From: Croceibacterium sp. TMG7-5b_MA50
Lineage (GTDB): Bacteria; Pseudomonadota; Alphaproteobacteria; Sphingomonadales; Sphingomonadaceae
Direction: 5' to 3'
NCBI RefSeq assembly: GCF_039830145.1
Contig: NZ_CP156082.1
Coordinates: forward strand, 2,436,001 to 2,500,000
DNA: 64,000 nucleotides
Shown here: piece by piece, positions 51,213 through 59,925 of the stretch
Layout: each line of letters starts with the position of its first letter
How positions within the stretch are numbered: position 1 is the stretch's first letter
Notes under the pieces: model-generated
What the model was told of the DNA's origin: nothing
The model's input: the letters and a program-made list of their open reading frames with translations, nothing else
Database searches by the model: none
Program-made: the position numbers and the translations under genes

Positions 51213-51988
51213 GCGCGCCCGTGCTCTCCTTCCGCGACGTGTCGGTCGAATATGGCGAGAAGCTCGTGCTCGAACGGGTGGACCTCGACATTGCCGAAGG
51301 CTCGTTCGTCTCCATCCTCGGCCCGTCGGGCGCGGGCAAGAGCACGTTCCTGCACCTGGTGCTGGGCGACACGCCGCCGTCCAGCGGCACGATCCTGCTG
51401 GATGGCGCGCCGATGACGCCGGAATGCGGCCCAGATCGCGGCGTGGTGTTCCAGCGTTATTCGGTGTTCCCGCATCTGTCGGCGCTCGGCAATGTCATGT
51501 TCGGGCTCGACTGCGCCGCCCCCGTCACCGCACGGCTGTTCGGCGCGAAGCGGCGTGAGGCGCGGGAACAGGCCGCGGCCATGCTGGAGGCGGTCGGCCT
51601 CGGCAGCAATCTCGATACCTACCCCGCGCAGATGTCGGGGGGCATGCAGCAGCGGCTGGCGATCGCGCAGGCGCTGATCATGCGGCCGCGCATCCTGCTG
51701 CTGGACGAACCGTTCGGCGCGCTCGACCCTGGTATCCGGCGCGACATGCATGCGCTGATCACCCGGCTGTGGCGCGAACAGGGCCTGACGGTGCTGATGG
51801 TGACGCATGACCTGAAGGAGGCGTTTGCGCTCGGCACCCGTGTGCTGGTGTTCGACAAGCGCCGTCACGATCCGCACGCGCCGCACCGCTTCGGCGCCAA
51901 CGTGATGCACGACCTCTCGCTCGACCGCGCGGAAGGCGGCGACAACAGCGCGGCGCAGGCGCTGGTGGCGGAGCACATGCGCGCATGA
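51209..51988 (+). CDS. ABC transporter ATP-binding protein
   Basis: A 259-residue ATPase. It has Walker A GPSGAGKST (about residue 40), Q-loop VVFQRYSVFPHL, signature MSGGMQQRLAIAQAL, Walker B ILLLDEPFGALD and switch VTHDLKEA. It starts at ATG 51209 in an ATGA overlap with the permease gene, and its stop overlaps the NikR-like gene the same way. The C-terminal 40 residues (DKRRHDPHAPHRFGANVMHDL) extend past the usual ATPase core. Confidence 0.93.
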   Translation: MSAPVLSFRDVSVEYGEKLVLERVDLDIAEGSFVSILGPSGAGKSTFLHLVLGDTPPSSGTILLDGAPMTPECGPDRGVVFQRYSVFPHLSALGNVMFGLDCAAPVTARLFGAKRREAREQAAAMLEAVGLGSNLDTYPAQMSGGMQQRLAIAQALIMRPRILLLDEPFGALDPGIRRDMHALITRLWREQGLTVLMVTHDLKEAFALGTRVLVFDKRRHDPHAPHRFGANVMHDLSLDRAEGGDNSAAQALVAEHMRA

Positions 51989-52476
51989 GCTCGCTCGCCC
52001 CCAACAGCACGCCGGTCGCCCGGCTGAGCATGAGCCTGCCCGCGCCGCTGTCCACCGCATTGGACCGCATGGTGGGCGAGCGCGGCCTGCCGTCGCGTTC
52101 GCAACTGATTGCCGAACTGATCCGCAACGCGCTGGCCGAACATGGCGCGGCGACGCGGCCCGACGGCATCCTGGCGGGTACCGTGACGCTGATTTATCGC
52201 GGCGACCGCGGCCTCGTCCGCCAGCAATTGGCCCAGACGCAGCAGGATTACCTGAAGGAGGTGATCTCCTCCCAGCACGTGTTCCTGGAAGGGGACCAGT
52301 CGCTGGAGGTGATGCTGGTGCAGGGCCCGGCCGAACGGCTGCAGGCGCTGTGCGATGCGCTGCGCGCCGTGCGCGGGGTGCAGCAATTGCACCTGTTCAC
52401 CACCACCGCACTGCTGCCGCCGCTCCACGAGGACCTGCAAGAAGGCGGGCACTTCCCCGCTCTGCCGGAGGAATGA
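51985..52476 (+). CDS. NikR-like ribbon-helix-helix regulator lacking nickel ligands
   Basis: A 163-residue protein. Residues 12-50 form a CopG/NikR ribbon-helix-helix (VARLSMSLPAPLSTALDRMV, SRSQLIAELIRNAL), followed by an ACT-like regulatory domain (GTVTLIYRGDRGLVRQQLAQTQQDYLKEVISSQHVFLEGDQSLEVMLVQG, read in parts). Aligned by eye to E. coli NikR, only one of the nickel ligands (His of QHVF) remains. The second His is Phe, the Cys is Ser, and the HDHH region is QQDY. It may therefore sense another ligand linked to this operon. It overlaps genes on both sides by 4 bp. Confidence 0.8.
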   Translation: MSSLAPNSTPVARLSMSLPAPLSTALDRMVGERGLPSRSQLIAELIRNALAEHGAATRPDGILAGTVTLIYRGDRGLVRQQLAQTQQDYLKEVISSQHVFLEGDQSLEVMLVQGPAERLQALCDALRAVRGVQQLHLFTTTALLPPLHEDLQEGGHFPALPEE

Positions 52477-53315
52477 TGAATACCACGCTCCACGACCCGC
52501 GCGCCGCGCAGGCGCATGCCCGCGCGCAGGGCGGCTCCACGGCGGAGGCGATGCCGCTGCTGCCGCCGGTCGCCGATGACCTGCCCGCCGGTGTCGCGGC
52601 CGACGATCTGGTGTGGGAGGAGGTGATCGCCGCTGGCGGCTATGCTTCCCGCCGGCTGTCCCGCGGCACCCGGCTGCGGCTGGTGGATCGCGACGGCGAT
52701 GCCTGCGCCAGCCTCCAGCTGTTCAATGCGGAGATGCCGACCGAGCGGCTGAACATCGCCGACACGCTGAAGGTGCAGTGGAACGCCTATCCGGGTGCGG
52801 GCAGCCTGCTGCTGTCCGACATGGGCCGCGTGCTGATGAGCATCGTGGAGGACGGAACCGCCGAAGATGACCGGGGCGGCACGCACGATGCCTTCTGCGG
52901 CGCCTCCAACGCGGCCAGCAATGCCCGCATCTATGGCGAAGGCGGCAATTGGAGCGCCTATCCCAATGCGCGCGACCGGCTGCTGCTGGGTGTCGCCAAG
53001 CATGGATTGGGGCGCAAGGATGTCCACCCCTGCCTCAACCTGTTCAAGGGCGTCCGGATTGAAGAAGACGGGGCAGTCACCCCGCAGCTCGGCCCCTTCG
53101 TGCCTGGCCGCAGCGTGGTGCTGCGCGCGGAGATGGAGGTGATCGCCGTCATCGCCAATTGCCCGCACGTGCTGGACCAGCGGAGCTGGAGCGTCACCCC
53201 GTTGCGCGCCACCGCCTGGCGCGGCCCCGTGACAAGTGCCGACGACCCGGTGCGCAATGCGACGCCGGAGGGCCAGCGCGCCTTCCGGAACGTCGAAGAC
53301 CTCTACCGCCGCTAG
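52476..53315 (+). CDS. DUF1989 protein, urea-carboxylase-associated protein 1 (possible carboxyguanidine deiminase subunit)
   Basis: A 279-residue protein started at ATG 52476 (GGAGGA just upstream); ATG 52473 is adjacent. Family marks are WEEVIAAGGYASRRLSRGTRLRLVDRDGDACASLQLFNA, RLNIADTLKVQW, GGTHDAFCGASNAASNARIYGEGG and CLNLFKGVRI with Cys/His residues that could bind zinc. Members of this pair have been reported to form carboxyguanidine deiminase, which turns carboxyguanidine into allophanate. It precedes its paralogue and the carboxylase. If the carboxylase acts on urea, this function would not be needed. Confidence 0.82.
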   Translation: MNTTLHDPRAAQAHARAQGGSTAEAMPLLPPVADDLPAGVAADDLVWEEVIAAGGYASRRLSRGTRLRLVDRDGDACASLQLFNAEMPTERLNIADTLKVQWNAYPGAGSLLLSDMGRVLMSIVEDGTAEDDRGGTHDAFCGASNAASNARIYGEGGNWSAYPNARDRLLLGVAKHGLGRKDVHPCLNLFKGVRIEEDGAVTPQLGPFVPGRSVVLRAEMEVIAVIANCPHVLDQRSWSVTPLRATAWRGPVTSADDPVRNATPEGQRAFRNVEDLYRR

Positions 53316-53322
53316 GACTATC

Positions 53323-53976
53323 ATGACCCTCCCAGCTACCATTGGCGATCCCGCCCTCGCCGGCCTGCCGCCCCGGCTGGTCCATGACGAAACCGTGCCT
53401 GCCCGCGCGCCGTGGCTGCACACCATCGCCGCGGGCCACACGCTGCGCATCGTCGATGTGGAGGGGAACCAGGCGGTCGACTTCCTGCTCTATTCCGCCG
53501 CCGACGATGCCGAACGCTACAGCGCGCAGGACACCGTCGCGGCGCAGGGCAACATCTTCCTGCGCACCGGATCGGTGCTGCTGTCCAACGAAGGGCGCCC
53601 GTTGGCGACGATCACCGGCACCAATGTCGATTACCACGATACGATCGGCGGCGCCTGTTCGTGCGAGAGCAACACGCTGCGTTATGGCCACCACACCAAG
53701 GCGCAGCATGCCTGCGTGGACAATTTCCTCGACGCCAACATTCGCGCCGGGCGCGGCAAGCGGGACATGGTGTCCAACATCAACTTCTTCATGAACGTGC
53801 CGGTGATGGCAGACGGCGCGCTCGGCATCGTGGACGGCATCTCCGCCCCCGGCCTGACGGTCGACCTGCGCGCGGAGATGGACGTGGTGGTGGTCGTGTC
53901 GAACTGCCCGCAGATCAACAATCCGTGCAACGGCTTCAATCCCACGCCCGTGCGCATGATCGTGGCCGCCGAATGA
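53323..53976 (+). CDS. DUF1989 protein, urea-carboxylase-associated protein 2 (possible carboxyguanidine deiminase subunit)
   Basis: A 217-residue paralogue of the preceding protein. The metal-site region reads HDTIGGACSCESNTLRYGHH and QHACVDNFLDAN, and the C-terminal block is SNCPQINNPCNGFNPTPVR, strongly conserved in the family. It starts 8 bp after the first subunit, and its stop overlaps the carboxylase ATG. The two subunits together fit the reported heteromeric deiminase. Confidence 0.83.
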   Translation: MTLPATIGDPALAGLPPRLVHDETVPARAPWLHTIAAGHTLRIVDVEGNQAVDFLLYSAADDAERYSAQDTVAAQGNIFLRTGSVLLSNEGRPLATITGTNVDYHDTIGGACSCESNTLRYGHHTKAQHACVDNFLDANIRAGRGKRDMVSNINFFMNVPVMADGALGIVDGISAPGLTVDLRAEMDVVVVVSNCPQINNPCNGFNPTPVRMIVAAE

Positions 53977-56900
53977 GCATCCGGACCGTCCTCGTCGCCA
54001 ATCGCGGCGCCATCGCCCGGCGGATCATCCGCACCTTGCGCGCGATGAACATCCGTTCCGTCGCGGTCTATTCCGATGCGGACATCGCCTCTCTCCATGT
54101 CGCGGATGCCGACATGGCGGTCAGGATCGGGCCGGCCTCCCCAGCGGAAAGCTACCTCGATGTCGATGCGATCCTGGCGGCGGCGCGGGAGACGAGCGCG
54201 GATGCGATCCACCCCGGATACGGCTTCCTGTCGGAGAACGCGGAGTTTGCCGAGCGTTGCGAGGCGGCGGGCATCGCCTTTGTCGGCCCTACGCCCGAGA
54301 ATATCCGCACCTTCGGCCTGAAGCACACTGCGCGTGCCCTGGCGGAGGAGAGCGGCGTGCCGCTTGCCGCCGGCAGCGGGCTGCTGGCGGGCGCCGAGGA
54401 CGCGGTCGCAGCGGCCAGCACCATCGGCTATCCGGTCATGCTGAAGGCGACGGCCGGGGGCGGCGGCATCGGCATGCGCGTGTGCGAGGATGCGCGCGCC
54501 GTGCGCGAAGGCTTCGCCGCGGTGTCGCGCATGGGCGCCGGTGCCTTCGCCAATGGCGGCGTGTTCCTGGAACGCTTCGTGCCGCGCGCCCGCCATATCG
54601 AGGTGCAGATCTTCGGCGACGGGCAGGGCCGCGTGGTCCATCTGGGCGAACGCGACTGCTCGCTCCAGCGGCGCAACCAGAAGGTGGTGGAGGAGGCGCC
54701 CGCGCCCGATCTGCCCAACGACATCCGCGATGGCCTGATCGAGGCGGCGGTCCGCCTGGGCAGCGCCGCCCGGTACCGCAATGCCGGTACGGTCGAGTTC
54801 CTGTACGATCCCGAACGGCGCGACTGGTTCTTCCTGGAGGTGAACACCCGCCTGCAGGTGGAACATGGCGTCACCGAGGAAGTGACAGGCGTCGATCTCG
54901 TCGAATGGATGGTGCGCGGCGCGGCGGGCGATTATTCGGTGATGGACGCGGCCCCCGCCGGCCCGGCAGGCTGGTCGATGCAGGCGCGCCTCTATGCGGA
55001 GGACCCGGCCGCCGATTACCGCCCGGCCACCGGCACGCTGATCGCCGCCGACTTCCCGGCGGACGCGCGGGTGGAAACCTGGGTGGAGGCGGGCAGCACC
55101 GTCACCAGCCATTACGATCCGATGATCGGCAAGCTGATCGTGCGTGGGGAAGACCGCCCCACCGCCATCGCCGCCTTGCAGCAGGCGCTGGACCAGACGC
55201 AACTGGCGGGGATCGAGACCAATGTCCGCTGGCTGCGCGACGTGGCGCGTGACCCGCGCTTCGCCGCGGGCGAGGTGTCGACCCGGCTGCTGGAGACGGT
55301 GCCGCACCAGCCCCGTTCGATCAGCGTGCGCGGCGCGGGCACCTTGACGACCGTGCAGGACTGGCCCGGTCGGCAGGGTCTGTGGTCGATCGGCGTGCCG
55401 CCATCGGGCCCGATGGACCCGCGCGCCTTCCGCCTCGGCAATGCCTTGCTCGGCAATCCGGCGGAGGCGGCGGGGCTGGAGATGACCGCCACCGGGCCCA
55501 CGCTGCAGTTCAACAGCGCCACACGCATCTGCCTGACCGGCGCCGACTTCGCCGCCACGCTGGACGGCAAGCCCGTACCGCTGAACCGTCCGGTGGCGGT
55601 CGCGGCGGGGCAGGTGCTGACGACCGGCCGCGTCACCGGCGGCGGCATGCGCGGCTACCTGCTGCTGGCGGGCGGGCTGGACGTGCCCCCCTATCTCGGC
55701 AGCCGGGCGACCTTCGACCTGGGCGAGTTCGGCGGCCATGCCGGACGCCGTCTGCTGACCGGCGACACGCTGCACCTGAATGCCGCCGCACCCGCGGTGA
55801 TCCCGGCGGAGCGCGCGGTCGCACCCGTGGCAATGGGCGGCGAATGGACGCTGCGCGTCCTCTACGGCCCGCATGGCGCCCCCGACTTCTTCACGCCCGC
55901 GGATGTGGAGATGATCCTGAACGCCGACTGGCGGGTCCACTACAACAGCAACCGCACCGGCGTGCGGCTGGTCGGGCCGAAGCCGCAGTGGGCGCGGACG
56001 GACGGTGGCGAGGCCGGGCTCCACCCGTCCAACATCCACGACAATCCCTACGCCATCGGCGCGATCGACTTTACCGGCGACACGCCGATCATCCTGGGGC
56101 CGGACGGCCCCTCGCTCGGCGGGTTCGTCTGCCCGTTCACCGTGATCGTCGCCGACCTGTGGAAGGTCGGCCAGCTCGCCCCCGGCGATCGCCTGCGGTT
56201 GCAGATGGTCGACATGGCCACGGCCGAGGCCGCGCTGGCGGAGGAGACCGCCGTCATCGACGGGACAGTGCCGCCCGCACCCAAACCGTCCGCACCGCCG
56301 GCCGACCCCACCCCGATCCTGGCCGAGCTGCCGGAGGATGGCCGCCGTCCGCGCGTGATCCATCGCCAGCAGGGCGACGACAACATCCTGGTCGAATACG
56401 GCCCCATCACGCTCGACCTGGAGCTGCGCTTGCGCGTCCATGCCGCCATCGCGGAGCTTGAGCGGCTGGCCCTGCCGGGCATGCTCGACATCACGCCCGG
56501 CATCCGTTCGTTCCAGGTGCATTTCGATCCCGCCGCCATCCGTCAGCGCGAACTGGTCGATGCGCTGCTCGGCATCGAGGAGCGGCTGGGCGACCTCGAC
56601 GATTTCACCATCCCGTCGCGCATCGTCCACCTGCCGCTGAGCTGGGACGATCCTGCCATCCACCAGACGGTCGAACGGTACATCAGCGCGGTGCGCGACG
56701 ATGCGCCGTGGTGCCCGGACAATATCGAGTTCATCCGCCGGGTGAACGGCCTCGCCAGCGTGGATGACGTGCAGCGGATCGTGTTCGATGCCAGCTACCT
56801 CGTCTATGGCCTGGGCGACGTCTATCTGGGCGCGCCGGTCGCCACCCCGGTCGATCCCCGGCACCGGCTGGTGACCACCAAATACAATCCGGCGCGCACC

Positions 56901-57578
56901 TGGACCCCGCCCAACGTGGTCGGCATCGGCGGCGCCTACATGTGCATTTACGGCATGGAGGGGCCGGGCGGGTACCAGCTGTTCGGCCGCACCATCCAGG
57001 TGTGGAACACCTACCGCCAGACGCCCGCCTTCGCGGACGGGCAACCGTGGCTGCTGCGCTTCTTCGACCAGATCCGCTTCTTCCCAGTCAGCCATGAGGA
57101 GCTGACCGAATGGCGGCGCGACTTCCCGTTGGGGCGGCGCACGATCGAGATTGAGGAGACCGAGTTCCGCCTCGCCGACTACCGCGCCTTCCTGGCGGAC
57201 AATGCCGCCTCCATCACCGAGTTCGAGGAGCAGCGTGGCGCCGCCTTTGCCGCTGAGCGCGAAGACTGGCACCGCCGGGGCGAGTTCGCCCGCGTCGCCA
57301 GCCTGGCGGAGGCGGATGCCGGCGCGGCCGCACCCGACACCGCCGACCTGCCCGATGGTGCGGAGTTGGTCGAGGCGCCGTTCGGCGGATCGCTGTGGAA
57401 GCTGCTGGTGGGCCCGGGCGACAAGGTCGCCGCAGGGGAGACCATCGCGGTGATCGAGGCGATGAAGACCGAATTTCCCGTCGAGAGCCCCGCCGCCGGC
57501 ACCGTCGCCGCGCTGTATGTGGCCGAACGCCAGCCGGTCGATCCCGGTGCGCCGATGCTGGCGTTGGTGCGCGAATGA
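53973..57578 (+). CDS. biotin-dependent urea/guanidine carboxylase
   Basis: A 1201-residue multidomain carboxylase. The biotin carboxylase domain covers about 1-450 (VLVANRGAIARRIIRTLRAM, HPGYGFLSENAEFAERC, KATAGGGGIGMRV, EVNTRLQVEHGVTEEVTG). A carboxyltransferase region of KipA/KipI-like modules spans about 455-1100 (WPGRQGLWSIGVPPSGPMDPRAFRLGNALLGN, and later GIGGAYMCIYGMEGPGGYQLFGRT). The C-terminal biotin carrier has Lys1165 in EAMKTE. It makes allophanate from urea, or carboxyguanidine from guanidine, using ATP and bicarbonate. The adjacent DUF1989 pair favours guanidine. Unlike in fungi it is not fused to the hydrolase, which is the next gene (ATGA overlap). Confidence 0.92.
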   Translation: MSIRTVLVANRGAIARRIIRTLRAMNIRSVAVYSDADIASLHVADADMAVRIGPASPAESYLDVDAILAAARETSADAIHPGYGFLSENAEFAERCEAAGIAFVGPTPENIRTFGLKHTARALAEESGVPLAAGSGLLAGAEDAVAAASTIGYPVMLKATAGGGGIGMRVCEDARAVREGFAAVSRMGAGAFANGGVFLERFVPRARHIEVQIFGDGQGRVVHLGERDCSLQRRNQKVVEEAPAPDLPNDIRDGLIEAAVRLGSAARYRNAGTVEFLYDPERRDWFFLEVNTRLQVEHGVTEEVTGVDLVEWMVRGAAGDYSVMDAAPAGPAGWSMQARLYAEDPAADYRPATGTLIAADFPADARVETWVEAGSTVTSHYDPMIGKLIVRGEDRPTAIAALQQALDQTQLAGIETNVRWLRDVARDPRFAAGEVSTRLLETVPHQPRSISVRGAGTLTTVQDWPGRQGLWSIGVPPSGPMDPRAFRLGNALLGNPAEAAGLEMTATGPTLQFNSATRICLTGADFAATLDGKPVPLNRPVAVAAGQVLTTGRVTGGGMRGYLLLAGGLDVPPYLGSRATFDLGEFGGHAGRRLLTGDTLHLNAAAPAVIPAERAVAPVAMGGEWTLRVLYGPHGAPDFFTPADVEMILNADWRVHYNSNRTGVRLVGPKPQWARTDGGEAGLHPSNIHDNPYAIGAIDFTGDTPIILGPDGPSLGGFVCPFTVIVADLWKVGQLAPGDRLRLQMVDMATAEAALAEETAVIDGTVPPAPKPSAPPADPTPILAELPEDGRRPRVIHRQQGDDNILVEYGPITLDLELRLRVHAAIAELERLALPGMLDITPGIRSFQVHFDPAAIRQRELVDALLGIEERLGDLDDFTIPSRIVHLPLSWDDPAIHQTVERYISAVRDDAPWCPDNIEFIRRVNGLASVDDVQRIVFDASYLVYGLGDVYLGAPVATPVDPRHRLVTTKYNPARTWTPPNVVGIGGAYMCIYGMEGPGGYQLFGRTIQVWNTYRQTPAFADGQPWLLRFFDQIRFFPVSHEELTEWRRDFPLGRRTIEIEETEFRLADYRAFLADNAASITEFEEQRGAAFAAEREDWHRRGEFARVASLAEADAGAAAPDTADLPDGAELVEAPFGGSLWKLLVGPGDKVAAGETIAVIEAMKTEFPVESPAAGTVAALYVAERQPVDPGAPMLALVRE

Positions 57579-59359
57579 CCGACCTGACCCGCCTGTCCGC
57601 CGCCGCCATCGCAGCCGATGTCCGCACCGGCACGCGCAGCGCCGCCGCCTGGATGGAGGAGGTGCTGGACCGCCTCGCCACTTACGATCCGGTGCAGCCG
57701 GGCGTGTGGATCAGCCGCTTCGATCCCGCGCAATTGCGCGTTGCCGCCGCACGGATCGACCGGCGCGTCGCCGCGGGCGAGAACCTGCCGCTGGCGGGTG
57801 TGCCCTTCGCGGTGAAGGACAATATCGACCTCGCCGGCCTCCCCACCACCACCGCCTGCCCGGCCTTTGCCTACGACCCGGCGGAGACCGCGGGCGTGGT
57901 CGCCCGGCTGGAAGGGGCGGGTGCCATTGCGGTGGGCAAGACCAATCTCGACCAGTTCGCCACCGGGTTGAACGGCACGCGCAGCCCGTATGGCATTCCC
58001 CGCAACGCGCATAATCTCGCCTATGTCAGCGGCGGCTCCTCCTCCGGCTCCGGCACGGCGGTGGCGGCGGGGCTGGTGGCGTTCGCGCTCGGCACCGACA
58101 CTGCCGGATCGGGCCGCGTGCCCGCCGCCTTCCAGCACCTGTTCGGGCTAAAGCCATCGCGCGGGCGGTGGAGCAGCCACGGTTTGGTGCCCGCCTGTCG
58201 CACGCTCGACTGCATCACCGTGCTCGCCAACGACATCGCCGACACGCGGCTGGTGGACGATGTCGCGCATGGCTTCGACGAACGCGACGCCTATTCGCGC
58301 GACCTGCCCGATGTGGCTCGTCCGGCGCGGCGCATCGGCGTGCCCCGCCCGCATCAGCTCCGCTGGTTCGGCGATGCCGAGTCGGAATACATCTGGGCCC
58401 GCGCGCTCCAGACGCTCGCCGCCGATGGCGTGGAGCTGGTGGAGATCGACCTCGACCCCTTGGATGAAGCGGCGCGGCTGCTGTATGACGGGCCGTGGGT
58501 GGCGGAACGCACGGCGGCGGTCGAACCGCTGCTGCGCAGCCAGCCGGAGGCCTTCCACCCGGTCGTGCGCGGGATCATCCAGCCCGGCCTCGCGGTCAGC
58601 GCGGTGGAGACCTTCAACGGCATCTACCGCCTGGCGGAGCTGCGCACCGTGGCGGAGCGGATGTGGGGCGCGGTCGATCTGCTGCTGCTGCCGACCACCG
58701 GCACCACCTTCCGCGTCGAAGAGATGCTGGCGGCGCCGGTGCAGCTCAATTCTATGCTGGGCGCCTACACCAACTTCGTGAACCTGCTCGACATGGCGGC
58801 GCTGGCGCTGCCTGCCGGCATCCGCGCCAACAAGACCGGCTTCGGCATCACGCTGATCGGCCCCGCCGGCACCGACCGCGCGCTGATCGACGCGGCCGGG
58901 CAGTTCATTTCCCGTGCGGGGCCGGTCGTGCCGCCGCCAGTCGCCATGGAGGACCAGATGCAGACCGTGAAGCTCGCCGTTGTCGGCGCCCACCTGAAGG
59001 ACATGCCGCTGCACTGGCAGCTCACATCGCGGGCGGCGGAATTCGTCGGCGCGGCAAAGACCGCGCCGACCTACCGCCTCTACGCCATCGCCGACAGCGT
59101 TCCGCCCAAGCCCGCGCTGGTCCACGATGCCGACAATGGCGCGTCCATCGCCATCGAGATCTACGAGCTGGACGTCGCCGCTTTTGGCAGCTTCACGGCG
59201 GAGGTGCCCGCGCCGCTGGCGATCGGGACCGTGACGCTGGAGGATGGCAGCAGCGTGAAGGGCTTTGTCAGCGAACCGCGCGCCCTGAACGGGGCGACCG
59301 ACATTACCCATCTGGGCGGCTGGCGCGCCTACATCGCCAGCCTGACCCCGGCGGAATAG
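57575..59359 (+). CDS. atzF: allophanate hydrolase
   Basis: A 594-residue amidase-signature enzyme cleaving allophanate to two CO2 and two NH3. The Ser-cisSer-Lys triad is Lys81 (AVKDN), Ser155 (SGGSSSGSG) and Ser179 (GTDTAGSGRVPAA). A C-terminal domain from about 470 (VKLAVVGAHLKDMPLHWQLTSRAA, ending with the beta-rich GWRAYIASL) is the AtzF-type extension that helps decarboxylation. It is the last gene of the operon, and it converges with the Gre-like gene 20 bp away. Confidence 0.93.
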   Translation: MTDLTRLSAAAIAADVRTGTRSAAAWMEEVLDRLATYDPVQPGVWISRFDPAQLRVAAARIDRRVAAGENLPLAGVPFAVKDNIDLAGLPTTTACPAFAYDPAETAGVVARLEGAGAIAVGKTNLDQFATGLNGTRSPYGIPRNAHNLAYVSGGSSSGSGTAVAAGLVAFALGTDTAGSGRVPAAFQHLFGLKPSRGRWSSHGLVPACRTLDCITVLANDIADTRLVDDVAHGFDERDAYSRDLPDVARPARRIGVPRPHQLRWFGDAESEYIWARALQTLAADGVELVEIDLDPLDEAARLLYDGPWVAERTAAVEPLLRSQPEAFHPVVRGIIQPGLAVSAVETFNGIYRLAELRTVAERMWGAVDLLLLPTTGTTFRVEEMLAAPVQLNSMLGAYTNFVNLLDMAALALPAGIRANKTGFGITLIGPAGTDRALIDAAGQFISRAGPVVPPPVAMEDQMQTVKLAVVGAHLKDMPLHWQLTSRAAEFVGAAKTAPTYRLYAIADSVPPKPALVHDADNGASIAIEIYELDVAAFGSFTAEVPAPLAIGTVTLEDGSSVKGFVSEPRALNGATDITHLGGWRAYIASLTPAE

Positions 59360-59378
59360 CGCCGCCGCGCGACCCCCG

Positions 59379-59849
59379 CTATTCCGCCGGCGGGAGGTCC
59401 ACGGCGACGATTGCGATCGCGTCCTCCGCCCCGCCGAAGGGCAGCACCTCGCCCGGCTCTGCCCCCAGCATCGCCCGCGCGAGCGGGGCGTGGACGCTGA
59501 TCTGCCCGGCAGCAGGGTCCGCCTCGTCATCGCCCACGATGGCCAGCGTGCGCGGCCGGCCGTTCAGCGTGAAGCTGACGATCGTACCGAACTCCACCCG
59601 CGTGCCCGATGGCGGGGCGGCGAGCTGCGCCGTGGCCTGCCGCCTCTGCCAGTAGCGCAGGTCACGCGCCGGCGCGGCGGCGGCTTCCGTGTCGGGTGCG
59701 GCGGCGACCGCCGCCTGCAATGCCGCGATCCGTTCGGCGATCAGGTCGAGGCCGCGCCGGGTGACGATGTTGGGACCGGCGGGCAGGGGCCGTTCGAACT
59801 TCGGCTCCAGATGTTCCTCGTCGCTTTCGCGGCGGAAGGCGACGCTCAC
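59379..59849 (-). CDS. GreA/GreB-family elongation factor-like protein
   Basis: A 156-residue protein from GTG 59849. ESDEEHLEPKFERPLPAGPNIVTRRGLDLIAERIAALQAAV starts a shortened coiled coil, interrupted by an Ala-rich stretch. The C-terminal FKBP-like Gre domain follows (VEFGTIVSFTLNGRPRTLAIVGDDEADPAAGQISVHAPLARAMLGAEPGEVLPF, in parts). Gre factors rescue backtracked RNA polymerase. The acidic tip residues of GreA are not obvious here, so it may be a regulator of the related Rnk type. No good ribosome site is seen. Confidence 0.75.
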   Translation of the reverse strand: MSVAFRRESDEEHLEPKFERPLPAGPNIVTRRGLDLIAERIAALQAAVAAAPDTEAAAAPARDLRYWQRRQATAQLAAPPSGTRVEFGTIVSFTLNGRPRTLAIVGDDEADPAAGQISVHAPLARAMLGAEPGEVLPFGGAEDAIAIVAVDLPPAE

Positions 59850-59925
59850 CGGGTGTCCCCGGTGGTGCTGGCGGCGGTGCGGTCGGGCATCATGTTCGGC
59901 GCCATCCCACGCGCGGTGCCGGGGA

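Noticed and set aside
53682-57272. Very long open frame on the minus strand inside the carboxylase gene
   Set aside because: It is antisense to a clear 1201-residue carboxylase with intact motifs. Its predicted protein is rich in Arg/His/Gly/Ala with no known domain, the usual shadow of GC-rich codon bias.
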